From Pedobacter sp. ISL-64 (GTDB taxonomy: Bacteria > Bacteroidota > Bacteroidia > Sphingobacteriales > Sphingobacteriaceae): a DNA stretch of 64,000 nucleotides. Where the stretch lies: positions 1-64,000 of the forward strand of contig NZ_JAGGPU010000009.1 in the NCBI RefSeq assembly GCF_018613605.1. Reading direction: 5' to 3'. Made by a program: the position numbers and the translations under genes. Position 1 is the first letter of the stretch; each line of letters begins with the position of its first letter. Under the pieces are notes generated by a model. That model was not told the DNA's origin, made no database searches, and saw nothing but the letters and a program-made list of their open reading frames with translations. Shown here piece after piece: positions 8,051 through 17,787 of this stretch.

Positions 8051-9301
8051 ATGGGAAGATTACCTTTCATCATTGCTGCCTGCATATTCATCATTGCTTT
8101 TGACATTTATTGTTTCAAAGCCATTATCGCTGTTTTTAAAAAATGGAAACCGACTACTAAAAAAGTATTCGCTATTGCCTATTGGAGTTATAGCTTACTT
8201 CTGATTTTCGGCGTTTTTTGCGGCATTTACCTCAACCTTTTCCTTACGTTAAGGGCCATTATTTTGGTTGCCTTCTTTTTAACCGTTGCCTGTAAACTGG
8301 CTATGCTTCCATTTTTGATCTTGGATGATTTACGAAGGTTATTCATTAAAATTTTCAGGAGGAACAAAAAAAGTGAAGTTTCAACAGCACAAAATACAAC
8401 AGCAGAACCCATTTCACGCTCTGAATTTCTGGTTAAAGCCGGATTGGTGGCAGCAGCAGTACCCTTAACTTCATTAAGCTGGGGCATTATTTCCGGTGCA
8501 TACGATTATCAGGTGCGACGGGTAAATTTAATCCTCCCTAACCTACCCAAAGCTTTTGACGGCATTACCATGGGGCAGATTTCTGATATCCACTCTGGAA
8601 GCTTTTACAACAAAACAGCCGTAAAAGGCGGTGTAGAAATGCTATTGGGCGAGAAACCCGATTTCGTTTTTTTCACCGGTGATTTAGTGAATAACCTTAC
8701 CAACGAGGTAAGAGATTATCAGGATATATTTTCGAAAGTAAAAGCACCTCTTGGTGTATATTCAACATTGGGAAACCACGATTATGGTGATTATTTTTTT
8801 GGCAAAGAATCTTCTCCTGCCAAGGTAAAAAACCTGAAAGATATGGTTGATGTGCATAAAGTAATGGGATACGATTTACTAATGAACGAAAACCGGAGAT
8901 TAAAAGTAGATGGAGAAGAAATCGGGATTTTAGGCATCGAAAACTGGGGAATGGGCCGCTTCCCTAAATATGGAAAAATGGAGCTTGCAGTTCAGCATAC
9001 AGACGATTTACCGGTTAAACTTTTGCTTAGTCACGATCCTTCGCACTGGCGTGGAGAGGTTTTAAAGAAATACCCCCAAATAGATGCCATGTTTAGCGGC
9101 CATACCCACGGAATGCAGTTTGGCGTTCGTTTCAAAGAGGTTCAATGGAGCCCGGTGCAATACATTTACAAGGAATGGGCGGGTTTGTACCAGGAGCAAA
9201 AACAACAGCTTTATGTTAATGTGGGCTATGGCTTTTTAGGTTATCCAGGCAGGGTTGGAGTTTTACCTGAGATTACAATATTTACTTTGAAGAGGGCTTA
9301 G
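8051..9301 (+). CDS. Membrane-anchored metallophosphoesterase
   Basis: A 416-residue protein with three to four membrane helices in the first ~95 residues and another hydrophobic stretch near 128-150. A calcineurin-type phosphoesterase domain follows. All metal motifs are present: D179-x-H181 (SDIHSG), TGDLVNN, LGNHDYGD, LLSHDP and SGHTHGMQ. Relatives include YkuE/YaeI-type proteins acting on lipid-linked phosphoesters, and the catalytic domain is probably outside the cytoplasm. The substrate is not determinable. Confidence 0.88.
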   Translation: MGRLPFIIAACIFIIAFDIYCFKAIIAVFKKWKPTTKKVFAIAYWSYSLLLIFGVFCGIYLNLFLTLRAIILVAFFLTVACKLAMLPFLILDDLRRLFIKIFRRNKKSEVSTAQNTTAEPISRSEFLVKAGLVAAAVPLTSLSWGIISGAYDYQVRRVNLILPNLPKAFDGITMGQISDIHSGSFYNKTAVKGGVEMLLGEKPDFVFFTGDLVNNLTNEVRDYQDIFSKVKAPLGVYSTLGNHDYGDYFFGKESSPAKVKNLKDMVDVHKVMGYDLLMNENRRLKVDGEEIGILGIENWGMGRFPKYGKMELAVQHTDDLPVKLLLSHDPSHWRGEVLKKYPQIDAMFSGHTHGMQFGVRFKEVQWSPVQYIYKEWAGLYQEQKQQLYVNVGYGFLGYPGRVGVLPEITIFTLKRA

Positions 9302-9321
9302 ACCAAACATAAGTGAGTTTC

Positions 9322-9393
9322 GAATGATTGAATGAGAGAATATCGGCATCAGGCCTAAAACATTCGCTAATTCAATCATTCTCTCATTCAAGA
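9322..9393. repeat. Inverted repeat, family B (GATTGAATGAGAGAATAT type)
   Basis: GAATGATTGAAT (9322-9333) pairs with ATTCAATCATTC (9370-9381). Left and right ends also share a GAATGAGAGAAT / ATTCTCTCATTC pairing. A homologous element lies at 51830-51889. It sits between two convergent genes and may act as a bidirectional transcription stop. Confidence 0.7.
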
Positions 9394-9400
9394 ATTATAT

Positions 9401-10090
9401 TTATCCCGCGTTAAAGCGATAACCTACCCCCCTAACAGTTTGTAATAACTGCGGATTATCAGGGTTCAATTCTATCTTCTTACGTAAGCGCACAATATGC
9501 ATATCAAGCGTTCTGGTATTCACATCAGAGTTGTAGCCCCACACCACCAACATCAATTCATCACGGTTGATAACTTTACCTGGGTTGCGCAAGAAATAAA
9601 GGAGGATACGGTTTTCCAATATCGTTAACTCGATCTTCTTTCCATCCCTAAACAACGTGTGGATGTTTGGATGATGTTCCATATTACCAAAACGGTGAAT
9701 TTCGGCCGTATCTTTATTCACAATAAATTTCACCTTACTCTCCAACATCGCAACCAAAACATCCATATTAAATGGTTTGGTGATATAATCAGATGCACCA
9801 AAGTTATAGGCGTCAATTTTATCAACATCCTGCGCTTTAGCAGTCATCATAATGATCAGGTTTTCGAATCCTTGCTTGCGCACATTTTCGCAAACTTCGG
9901 CGCCCTGTTTACCCGGCATCATCCAATCCAATAAAACAATATCAGGCTGATCGGCAACAATCATTCTTTCACCAGCTTCGCCATCATTTGCTTCAAGCAC
10001 AGTATAACCTTCAGCCTTTAAACGGTGGGCCACAAGAAAGCGAAGATTTTCATCATCTTCTACAATTAATATTTTTACTTCTTTTGACAT
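9401..10090 (-). CDS. OmpR/PhoB-family response regulator
   Basis: A 229-residue regulator. The receiver domain (residues 4-118) has the acidic pair E11-D12-D13, phospho-acceptor D55 (LLDWMMPG) and a conserved lysine in ITKPF. The C-terminal winged helix (about 130-228) shows NRDELMLVVWGY and TLDMHIVRLRKKIE, ending in VRGVGYRF. It is the last gene of a minus-strand unit after the histidine kinase (92-bp gap), so it almost certainly receives phosphate from it. Targets are unknown. Confidence 0.93.
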   Translation of the reverse strand: MSKEVKILIVEDDENLRFLVAHRLKAEGYTVLEANDGEAGERMIVADQPDIVLLDWMMPGKQGAEVCENVRKQGFENLIIMMTAKAQDVDKIDAYNFGASDYITKPFNMDVLVAMLESKVKFIVNKDTAEIHRFGNMEHHPNIHTLFRDGKKIELTILENRILLYFLRNPGKVINRDELMLVVWGYNSDVNTRTLDMHIVRLRKKIELNPDNPQLLQTVRGVGYRFNAG

Positions 10091-10182
10091 TTGTATGTGT
10101 GTTTTATACGCGGTTGTAATGTTGAAACGCTGTAATGTTTAAAGGGTTAAGCTCAACTTTACAACCTTCCAATTCCTAAAAT

Positions 10183-11856
10183 TTAACTATTATAAGGCAG
10201 CACAATCTTAAATTCAGTACCACTTCCTACTTTACTTTTTACAGAGATTTCTCCCTCCATAAAGTTAACCAGTTCTTTGCAGAATGCCAAACCCAGGCCT
10301 ACACTGCCCATTTGGTTATATTCATTCTGAATCCTGAAAAACTTCTTAAATATATTGTTTAATTCTGATGCTGCGATACCTATTCCCTTATCGGCAAACC
10401 GGAAAACCAGCACCCCTTTAATCAACTTTGCACTAATGTGTAATTTTTTCTGTTCTGGTTTCGAATATTTGTAGGCATTCTCTGCCAGATTATCGAATAA
10501 ACTCCCCAATAATACCGGATCGGTAATAAAGGTTTTAAAGCCCACCACCTCATAGGTAATCTTAAAATCGGGATGTTTTAATGTATGCGATTCGATGGTA
10601 CTTTCAATAAAATCTACAATATTAACTTCTTCCTGATTCAGTTTAATCGCCTTATTTTCAATCTGCGTAAAGGCCAGTAATTTGTTCATTAAGCCATTCA
10701 GTTTGTCGGCTTCTTCATCCAGTATCTTGCCATAAAGTTGCTGTTCCCTCTGGCTTAATGTAGTAGCACTTTTAATATTGTTTCCCGCAATCTTAATCAC
10801 GCTGACGGGCGTTTTAAACTCATGCGTAAGGTTATTCACAAAATCGTACTGCAGCTTAAACATTTTGCTATTGATATTCAGGTTACGGTAAATCAAAAAA
10901 GCAACCAATAAAAGTACGCCGTATACCAGTAAAAGCACCAGGGCGATCGGCATGAAGTAAATAAAAATTTCTTTCTTGATGTAAGATCTTGATGAAATAA
11001 GGTATAACTTAAAATCAGAAAATGCACCCGGCAGAGCAATTTCGGTATTAATATTTTCGTCAGAAGTATCAATCGGATCGTAAGTCAACGGCTCAATCCT
11101 GATCGTTTGGTACAGCAATGGTCTGGTATTGATGATCTTTATTTTATGTGCATCGAGATTAAAAACCAGTACATCCTGTTGATAAACAGGCGCTGGATTT
11201 AATTTCCGTCTGATCATATCTTTATAGGCCCTTAAATCTTCCCGGCGGGGAATATTTAAATAGGTGATTTTATTTTCATTCGAGTTAACGATAGAAAAAT
11301 TAGTAAACAATTCCTCTTGTGTAGGTACCGATGCTGTATCCAGATCCTCAACAAAAGTGGCAAGTTTTATGGCTATTGCATTAAAATCGCTCCCCACATT
11401 AAAAGATCTGGTATCATCTTCTGAATATAATTTTACCGAATCGGGCTTAATACCTTTACCAAACTGAAAAATAGATTTAGGGCCAATACCTAAGTGGTTT
11501 GCATTGATCCCATCTTTTACGGGAACATTCTTTACCTCTGTATCGTAAAAAGTAACCTTCGAGATAAAAGGATATTTTAACATCACGGTATCTACAAACT
11601 TTGCTGCTGTAGAAGAATCTAAAAAGCCGCTATAATACGAAATCTCGGGCATTTTATTCTGAAAGAAATCGTTATAAGGCTTAATACTCTGCTCTAGCAC
11701 GTTTACTTTCTCAGATACAAAATCGTTCTCAATCGATTTCTTGCTGTAGTTAAACGCTAAAAAAAGCGATAGAATAAAAAGAATGGAAATGAGTACAATG
11801 AAGGTTATACCGAGCGAGAAATTTTTACGATATCCACTTTTTTTATCTAAGGCCAT
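10183..11856 (-). CDS. Sensor histidine kinase
   Basis: A 557-residue membrane kinase. It has an N-terminal membrane helix (about 16-36), a large extracytoplasmic sensor region (about 37-295) without a domain I recognise, and a second helix (about 298-324). The HisKA domain has phospho-acceptor H345 (NNLTHEFKTPV) and the HATPase_c domain has the N box (LAENAYKYS), G1 (DKGIGIA) and G2 (GLGLAF). It begins 3 bp after the stop of the S9-fold protein gene and precedes its regulator. The neighbouring S9-fold lipoprotein may take part in sensing. Confidence 0.92.
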   Translation of the reverse strand: MALDKKSGYRKNFSLGITFIVLISILFILSLFLAFNYSKKSIENDFVSEKVNVLEQSIKPYNDFFQNKMPEISYYSGFLDSSTAAKFVDTVMLKYPFISKVTFYDTEVKNVPVKDGINANHLGIGPKSIFQFGKGIKPDSVKLYSEDDTRSFNVGSDFNAIAIKLATFVEDLDTASVPTQEELFTNFSIVNSNENKITYLNIPRREDLRAYKDMIRRKLNPAPVYQQDVLVFNLDAHKIKIINTRPLLYQTIRIEPLTYDPIDTSDENINTEIALPGAFSDFKLYLISSRSYIKKEIFIYFMPIALVLLLVYGVLLLVAFLIYRNLNINSKMFKLQYDFVNNLTHEFKTPVSVIKIAGNNIKSATTLSQREQQLYGKILDEEADKLNGLMNKLLAFTQIENKAIKLNQEEVNIVDFIESTIESHTLKHPDFKITYEVVGFKTFITDPVLLGSLFDNLAENAYKYSKPEQKKLHISAKLIKGVLVFRFADKGIGIAASELNNIFKKFFRIQNEYNQMGSVGLGLAFCKELVNFMEGEISVKSKVGSGTEFKIVLPYNS

Positions 11857-11859
11857 ACC

Positions 11860-13743
11860 CTATTTCTTACCTAGATTTTCCTGTAAAAATTCTTCTAATG
11901 CTTTGTACAGAGCCGTTCTACTTTGTTGACGTACTATAGGGTTTGGGCCTTCTTCCTTTTCGATATAGGTAACCTGAACATTCCGTTTTTTCAGCTCTTT
12001 AATAAACTGAACACCTTCCGCTACATTAACACGAGGATCTTTAGGGTTCTGCGCTATAAAAACAGGCGCTTTAAACCGGTCGGCATGGAAAACAGGTGAT
12101 GCAAACCGCATATAATCGGTATCTGTTACCGGATTGCCAACAATTTCATAATACATCTGCAAATTCGCTTTTAAAAACGGCGGGATGGTTTTCAGGTAAC
12201 TAAACAAATTGATTACTCCTGAATTTGATCCACCACATTTATAAAGATCGGGATTTTTATACAAACAATTTAATGCAATATAACCACCAAAACCATTGCC
12301 ATAAATGGCGATTTTTTTAGGATTGGCAATTTTTTTGGCAATTAACCATTTTACGCCATCGTTAACGTCTTCCTGGATTTTATCGCTCCACTGCTTAAAG
12401 CCAGCAGCATAAAAAGATTTTCCATAACCGGTAGATCCACGATAGTTTACCTGCAAAACAGCATAACCACGGTTAGCCAGAAATTGTACTTCGGCATTAT
12501 AGCCCCAACTATTTCTCCCTGTAGGGCCATTATGCGGCAGAACCACTACAGGCAAATTAACAGCCTTTTTATTTTTGGGTAGGGTTAAATAACCGTTAAT
12601 GATTAAATTATCAGAACTTTTAAAACAGATTGGTTTCATGGCACTCATATCGCCCTGTTTAATAGATGGGCTAATATCAGTTAGTTTTTTAAGTTTGTTC
12701 TCGCTAACAGTATAAAGGTAATAAGAACCTGGATTTTTATCAGTAAATGTCCTTACCACAAAAACCTTGTCCATTTTATCTTTATCCATAATTTTCCATT
12801 CGGTTCCTGGCAAAAGCCGGTCTATTTTCGAATAAGTAATTTTGGTACTGTCATCAAGATAATATTTTTCCTTTTTCCAGGTTTCGCAGGTTACAAAAAG
12901 CATTTTCTTTTTTGGGCGCGAATATTTTGCATCTACTACATTTAAGGTATCGTTTGCAAAAAGCACCTGTTTTTCTTTACCTGTTTTTAAATCGAGTGCC
13001 ACTAGTGCATTCTTATCCCTATTTACATTTGAAATTACATAAAGTATATTAGGTTGGCTTTCGGAGAAGGCAACTGGCTGTAAAGTGGTTTCGAAATTAT
13101 TGGTAATTACCGGAGCAAAGGCCTGATTTTCGTTTTCCCGGTACATTAAAGTTTCGTTCACCCCATCACTCGCTACAGCAATTTTCAACACCCCTCTGTT
13201 ATCTGTCATCCATTCGGTAATATTGCCAGGGTTTTTAGCTGCAATATCCATTTTACCATTCCGAACATTTAAGCGGTAAACATCGAAAACTGTCGAATCG
13301 CGTTTATTGGATGCAACAATAATGTATTTATCATCAATCAACTGATCTTCTATTACCCTTAACCTGTTTTTCTCGTTTGCACTCAGCTGAACCTGCTTGC
13401 TTCCATCTTTATTGATCACGAAAATATCCGATTTACGCTCTTTAGATTCGTCTTCAGTATAATAAATCAACTCGTTATTGCTGGTCCAGAAATGAAAACT
13501 GATATTCTTCCCATTCAGATGGGTTAACTGAAGACTATTTCCGGTAGCAAGGTCTTCAACAAAAAGATCAAGTTTTTTATCATGAAGCTTTAAATAAGAA
13601 AGACTTTTCCCGTCCGGAGAAATGCGATAATAGGCTTTATCCTGCGTTTTAAAAAAGTCGTCCACAGGAATAGTATCATCGTTAGCGCCTTTACAGGCCC
13701 AGATCAATGCAACCATTAACAATAGAAAAATCTTTTTTAGCAT
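11860..13743 (-). CDS. S9 (prolyl oligopeptidase)-like lipoprotein lacking catalytic Ser and His
   Basis: A 627-residue protein with a lipoprotein signal (LIWAC, lipid-modified C17), a beta-propeller region (about 35-355) and an alpha/beta-hydrolase domain (about 370-625). The fold signatures VVVLPHNGPTGRNSWGYN and VQVNYRGSTGYG are clear. However, the nucleophile elbow expected as GxSxGG reads G-N-G484-F-G-G, so serine is replaced by glycine. The position expected for the catalytic histidine reads EEGPNPIV. Only the aspartate (D569 in PKDPRV) remains. It is probably a pseudoenzyme acting as a binding or sensor protein. It is the first gene of the unit with the two-component system. Confidence 0.88.
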   Translation of the reverse strand: MLKKIFLLLMVALIWACKGANDDTIPVDDFFKTQDKAYYRISPDGKSLSYLKLHDKKLDLFVEDLATGNSLQLTHLNGKNISFHFWTSNNELIYYTEDESKERKSDIFVINKDGSKQVQLSANEKNRLRVIEDQLIDDKYIIVASNKRDSTVFDVYRLNVRNGKMDIAAKNPGNITEWMTDNRGVLKIAVASDGVNETLMYRENENQAFAPVITNNFETTLQPVAFSESQPNILYVISNVNRDKNALVALDLKTGKEKQVLFANDTLNVVDAKYSRPKKKMLFVTCETWKKEKYYLDDSTKITYSKIDRLLPGTEWKIMDKDKMDKVFVVRTFTDKNPGSYYLYTVSENKLKKLTDISPSIKQGDMSAMKPICFKSSDNLIINGYLTLPKNKKAVNLPVVVLPHNGPTGRNSWGYNAEVQFLANRGYAVLQVNYRGSTGYGKSFYAAGFKQWSDKIQEDVNDGVKWLIAKKIANPKKIAIYGNGFGGYIALNCLYKNPDLYKCGGSNSGVINLFSYLKTIPPFLKANLQMYYEIVGNPVTDTDYMRFASPVFHADRFKAPVFIAQNPKDPRVNVAEGVQFIKELKKRNVQVTYIEKEEGPNPIVRQQSRTALYKALEEFLQENLGKK

Positions 13744-13971
13744 AAATAAATCCTTTACGGGATGACAAAAATAAGTATCATAACAACTTAACTGCGATTT
13801 ACACCAACAATGTTACTTATGCAATCAATAATAAGTCGTGGTTCAATTTAGTATTTATAAAATACCTACAAAATAAAATACAGGTAACATTTAAAATACG
13901 TTTAATATCAATTGATGCTTTAGCTAAAGATGTATTAAAATGTTACATTTAAAACTTATAATTTAGGGTTT

Positions 13972-15795
13972 ATGAACCGCTTGCTTTTCATCATATTCTT
14001 ATTTCTATCTCTTGGGGCCAATGCACAAATCTTCCGTCCCAATCAACAGATTACACCTGATGAAAGTAGCTTGGCCATTCAATACTATAATGATGGAGAT
14101 TATGAAAAAGCAGTTGTGCTACTGGAAAAACTTTATGCCATACCCAATAACGAAGCCTATTTCGATATTTACTTTAATACATTGGTAAAATTGAAGCGTT
14201 ACGATGTTGCGGAGAAAGTGGTTAAAAGGGAAATAAAAAAAAATCCACAGGGTGATGTTTATCCAATAGCATTGGGCAAACTTTATCAGGAGAAGGGTGA
14301 TGTGCAAGCGGCAAACAAGATTTTTACCGACGTAATTAATAAACTTCCGAAAGATGAATTTAAGATCCGGAATTTAGCCAATAGTTTTTATCGTTTTGAA
14401 AATTATGAATTTGCGGTTCAAACTTTTAAGCAGGGAAGAAAACTGTTGGGCAACGATCAACTCTTTGCCTTTGAGCTATTAAATATCTACCGTTTTAAAA
14501 AGGATAAGCCCATGCTCATGCAAGAGTACCTTGATGCCATGGGCACCATGCCGCAGCTTTTACCGCAGGCTGAAGCCGTACTGGCATCTATTTTTGAGGA
14601 CAAAAACGATTACCAAACCTTTCAGGCAGCCATTTTAAAGAAAATACAGAAAGAGCCCGATGCCGAAATTTATATTCAGTTACTCACCTGGAACTATATT
14701 CAACAACAGGAATTTGATATGGCCCTGCGCCAACTAATTGCATACGATAAACGCACCAAAGCTGATGGAGGCACCTTGTTTAATGCCATTTATACATTTG
14801 TTGACAATGGCGCATACGAAACAGCGATTAAAGCTTACGATTACCTGTTAACTAAAGGAAAGGATAACCAGTATTATCTTCCTTCAAAAATAGAAATGCT
14901 GAACACCAAGTATAACCTGCGTACCAACGGGAAATATACAGTAGCCGATCTTGATCTGTTAGCGAAAGATTATCAGGCCTTACTGGACGAAAACGGTAAG
15001 AACAGAAACACACTTTTCGCGATAAAAAAACTCGCAAACTTGCAGGCTTACTATTTAAATCAACCCAGTAGTGCAGAAAAAGAGCTGGAAGAAGCCATAA
15101 AAATGCCTGGCATTAACGATCAGGAGTTAGGCCAACTGAAACTCGATTTAGGCGATATCTATATTTTAACCAACCAACCCTGGGAAGCTTTTTTAGTATA
15201 CGAGCAAGTGAGCAAACAATTTGAAGGACAACCCGTAGGAAATGAGGCACGTTTCAGAAGCGCTAAACTTTCATTTTATCAGGGTAATTTCGAATACAGC
15301 AATGGCCAATGCCTGGTTTTAAAGGCTGCGACTTCACAACTCATTGCAAACGATGCGCTGAATCTGAGTTTACTGATTAACGATAATATTCAAACCCCTG
15401 CTGATAGCAACGCACTAAAAATGTATGCCGATGCAGAGATGCTTTTATTCAGAAACCTCCCTGAACGAGCAGTTAAAAAAATGGATAGTATTGCGGTAGC
15501 GTTTCCACAAAATAGCCTAACCGACGCGATAATGATGAGTAAGGCAAGAATTCTCATCAAAGCCAACGATTTCCAAAAGGCAGCCGATATCTTGAAAAAG
15601 GTAACTGAAGATTTTAAAGATGGGATTTGGACAGACGATGCGCTTTTTACATTGGGCGATCTTTATGAAAAGAAATTGAACGACATTGCACAGGCCAAAA
15701 TCTATTTCCAGAAACTGATTACGGATTACCCGGGGAGCATGTTCAGTGCCGAAGCCAGGAAAAGGTTTAGGAATTTACGCGGTGACGGAGTTTAA
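13972..15795 (+). CDS. Secreted tetratricopeptide-repeat protein
   Basis: A 607-residue protein with a signal peptide (LLFIIFLFLSLGANA, mature start at QIF). Its body is a run of TPR-like helix pairs, for example AIQYYNDGDYEKAVVLLEKL, PLGKLYQEKGDVQAANKIF-type units and, at the end, ALFTLGDLYEKKLNDIAQA followed by YFQKLITDYPGS. It is probably a periplasmic scaffold for protein-protein contacts. It stands alone, divergent from the S9/two-component unit across a 228-bp region that must hold both promoters. Confidence 0.82.
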   Translation: MNRLLFIIFLFLSLGANAQIFRPNQQITPDESSLAIQYYNDGDYEKAVVLLEKLYAIPNNEAYFDIYFNTLVKLKRYDVAEKVVKREIKKNPQGDVYPIALGKLYQEKGDVQAANKIFTDVINKLPKDEFKIRNLANSFYRFENYEFAVQTFKQGRKLLGNDQLFAFELLNIYRFKKDKPMLMQEYLDAMGTMPQLLPQAEAVLASIFEDKNDYQTFQAAILKKIQKEPDAEIYIQLLTWNYIQQQEFDMALRQLIAYDKRTKADGGTLFNAIYTFVDNGAYETAIKAYDYLLTKGKDNQYYLPSKIEMLNTKYNLRTNGKYTVADLDLLAKDYQALLDENGKNRNTLFAIKKLANLQAYYLNQPSSAEKELEEAIKMPGINDQELGQLKLDLGDIYILTNQPWEAFLVYEQVSKQFEGQPVGNEARFRSAKLSFYQGNFEYSNGQCLVLKAATSQLIANDALNLSLLINDNIQTPADSNALKMYADAEMLLFRNLPERAVKKMDSIAVAFPQNSLTDAIMMSKARILIKANDFQKAADILKKVTEDFKDGIWTDDALFTLGDLYEKKLNDIAQAKIYFQKLITDYPGSMFSAEARKRFRNLRGDGV

Positions 15796-15816
15796 ACCAG
15801 TAGCAAATGTTAATCA

Positions 15817-16464
15817 TTACATGATAATCGTTTTACTTTTGAAAATGCTTTCTAATTTTTCGGCAGACAAAAAAGAAAGAGCAATTGCAGCGAAACCGAT
15901 TAGTGAACATACGATAACAAAGAGACATACCCCTGTTGCAAATGGAGCAGATCCTTTGGTTAAAACGATGCATTTATCAGAAATATTATAGCCTCCTTCA
16001 ACAAGGATTTTTTTACTTTCCTCATTAATCACCTCATTATCAAACTTGCCTTTGATATGAGCATTTTTCGTAAAATAGTCTGCTAAATCTTCCCTATTTA
16101 CTTTGTCGTCTATAACTACGACAAAACATTCTATATTTTTCAAGTTAGCTACGTTCTCATCATTTTGGTAAACCGGATAGGTAATTGCCGAAAGCGTAGT
16201 ATCTCCATCTTTAACGCTTAAATTTTCGACATAGAGATCTCCGTATGCGCTTACATCAGCAACTCCAAAGTACCTGGGCAGTTTTCCAGCTCCTATACTT
16301 TTTACTTCTGCAAGTGTATAATTCTTTATATTCTTAATTTGATGATTGAAAATCAGATCTGGAACAGCTTCAATAATGAATGCTATTGTAATACCCAAAC
16401 CGATAAACCGATAAATGATTCCAAAATGCTTTAGAAATACGATGGCCTTTATTAAAAATTTCAT
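15817..16464 (-). CDS. Hypothetical protein with two membrane segments
   Basis: A 215-residue protein not assigned to a family. Hydrophobic segments lie near residues 15-34 and 176-198, enclosing a soluble region with several acidic and aromatic residues and the stretch DLYVENLSVKDGDTTLSA. This suggests a large extracytoplasmic loop. It is convergent with the TPR gene. No catalytic motif is visible. Confidence 0.6.
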   Translation of the reverse strand: MKFLIKAIVFLKHFGIIYRFIGLGITIAFIIEAVPDLIFNHQIKNIKNYTLAEVKSIGAGKLPRYFGVADVSAYGDLYVENLSVKDGDTTLSAITYPVYQNDENVANLKNIECFVVVIDDKVNREDLADYFTKNAHIKGKFDNEVINEESKKILVEGGYNISDKCIVLTKGSAPFATGVCLFVIVCSLIGFAAIALSFLSAEKLESIFKSKTIIM

Positions 16465-16510
16465 TTTTGAGAGTAGCTAATTTATCGAATGTAAATAATT
16501 GATATCGATT

Positions 16511-17086
16511 TCAGAAAGTATTTTTCTTATTTTTTTTCCAGTCCCAAACCACAACATTCCATTCTACCGCGCTGTTATCTGTATAAGTATGAATAACCTC
16601 GAAACCAATACGTTTATGTGCATTCATCGATCGTAAATTGATGCTTGCAATTTCGGTGATTGCGAAATCGTATTTAGATTTAAAATAATCTTTATAAGCC
16701 CGATAACATTGATCGAACAAACCTTTACCACGATAAGCCTGACTAACGCAAACCTGCCCTACAACGATATAGAAATAAGAAGAAACGGATTTACCGTGAT
16801 ATTGGATGTGATCGAAACTTTCGTACATTTCAACCAATCTTGGGATATCATTTTTAGATTCCTCAGTCATTGCTAACACATAAGCTATAACCAATTCGCC
16901 ATCTTTTGCAATAATGTTGGGTTCGTGCCGATGCATCTTTTCCAGATCATCAAGCGAATGCGAAACGGTAACAAAGCCTTCTTCTTTTATTTGTTCTGGA
17001 GTTAAATCTTTCTTTAAGTTTTGCTTTTGAAGCTCAAGAATGCCTTCAAGCTCTTTTGTAGTAGAAGATCTGGTAATGACAATCAT
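16511..17086 (-). CDS. GNAT-family N-acetyltransferase
   Basis: I chose the internal ATG at 17086 (MIVITRSSTTKELEGI), giving 191 residues; a longer reading would overlap the neighbouring gene. The acetyl-CoA signature is visible as VCVSQAYRGKGLFDQCYRAY (V-x-x-x-x-R-G-K-G). NLRSMNAHKRIGFEVIHTY is the usual C-terminal N-x-x-A-x-x-x-Y/F-x-x-x-GF motif. It probably acetylates an amine; substrate unknown. It follows a small membrane-protein gene on the same strand with a 17-bp gap. Confidence 0.85.
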   Translation of the reverse strand: MIVITRSSTTKELEGILELQKQNLKKDLTPEQIKEEGFVTVSHSLDDLEKMHRHEPNIIAKDGELVIAYVLAMTEESKNDIPRLVEMYESFDHIQYHGKSVSSYFYIVVGQVCVSQAYRGKGLFDQCYRAYKDYFKSKYDFAITEIASINLRSMNAHKRIGFEVIHTYTDNSAVEWNVVVWDWKKNKKNTF

Positions 17087-17103
17087 TTCTGGATATAGAT
17101 GGC

Positions 17104-17367
17104 TTAGGCATCTAATGCAATAATAGTTAAGGTTAGCAACAAAACGAAGCAAATTGCTGCCAAAATTAAAATTCTGGCGCCATGCTGCCTATCCGTTAGG
17201 GAATAAGAAAAAACCTTTTCGCCAGTATTTAATGTTCTCTTTTTCTTCATTAAATCCCAACCAATCACCAACCCTAAAATGCCGCCGAAAATTGCAGTTA
17301 GGTAACCAGTATAAATATAATTACGAGTGGAATTGTCTATTTTTTGAGAGTCGTTAGTTCGTATCAT
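17104..17367 (-). CDS. Small two-helix membrane protein
   Basis: An 87-residue protein counted from the ATG at 17367; an upstream TTG would add four residues. Two hydrophobic helices are visible, YLTAIFGGILGLVIGWDLM and ILILAAICFVLLLTLTIIAL, separated by a polar loop containing TGEKVFSYSL. I do not recognise a family. It probably shares a transcript with the downstream GNAT gene. Confidence 0.6.
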   Translation of the reverse strand: MIRTNDSQKIDNSTRNYIYTGYLTAIFGGILGLVIGWDLMKKKRTLNTGEKVFSYSLTDRQHGARILILAAICFVLLLTLTIIALDA

Positions 17368-17463
17368 GCTTAAAAACAATGGGATTCGTCAAATTTAACA
17401 GATTGACACCACTTTAAAGAATAAAATCCATTATCATCAATTTTTTAACATTTATATATTATT

Positions 17464-17471
17464 TACCTTTG
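17464..17471 (+). promoter_or_regulatory. Bacteroidota -7 element (TACCTTTG)
   Basis: TACCTTTG matches TAnnTTTG and ends 4 bp before the ATG of the DUF4286 gene, implying a very short or absent leader. A T-run at 17441-17446 occupies the -33 position. Confidence 0.5.
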
Positions 17472-17475
17472 TGCC

Positions 17476-17787
17476 ATGTTTTTATATAATGTTACGCTTA
17501 TCCTTGATGATGCAGCGGCTGAAGAGTGGTTACAGTGGATGCAAGATGTTCATATCCCTGAAGTGATGGCTACGGGTATGTTTATTTCCAACCGTTTATT
17601 AAAGGTTGTAGACTCACCGAACGAAGGGGTAACCTATTGCGCACAGTACGTTGCCGAAACATTAGATCATTACAATAAATACCAAGAGATATTTGCCCCT
17701 GCTTTACAGGCTGAACTAAACGAAAGATACAAAAACCGCTTTGTGGCTTATCGTACCTTAATGGAATTTGTACCCCCAACCCCCTGA
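17476..17787 (+). CDS. DUF4286 family protein
   Basis: A 103-residue single-domain protein of the small DUF4286 family (ferredoxin-like fold expected), with conserved EEWLQWMQDVHIPEVMATG near the N-terminus and VTYCAQYVAETLDHYNKY in the middle. Function is unknown. The last residues (FVPPTP) are encoded by a palindromic intergenic repeat that has run into the gene end, so the native C-terminus may have differed. Confidence 0.8.
   Translation: MFLYNVTLILDDAAAEEWLQWMQDVHIPEVMATGMFISNRLLKVVDSPNEGVTYCAQYVAETLDHYNKYQEIFAPALQAELNERYKNRFVAYRTLMEFVPPTP

Noticed and set aside
8430-8500. Twin-arginine signal in the metallophosphoesterase
   Set aside because: The segment before the hydrophobic stretch has only single, separated arginines (ISRSEFLVKAG) and lies after several membrane helices.
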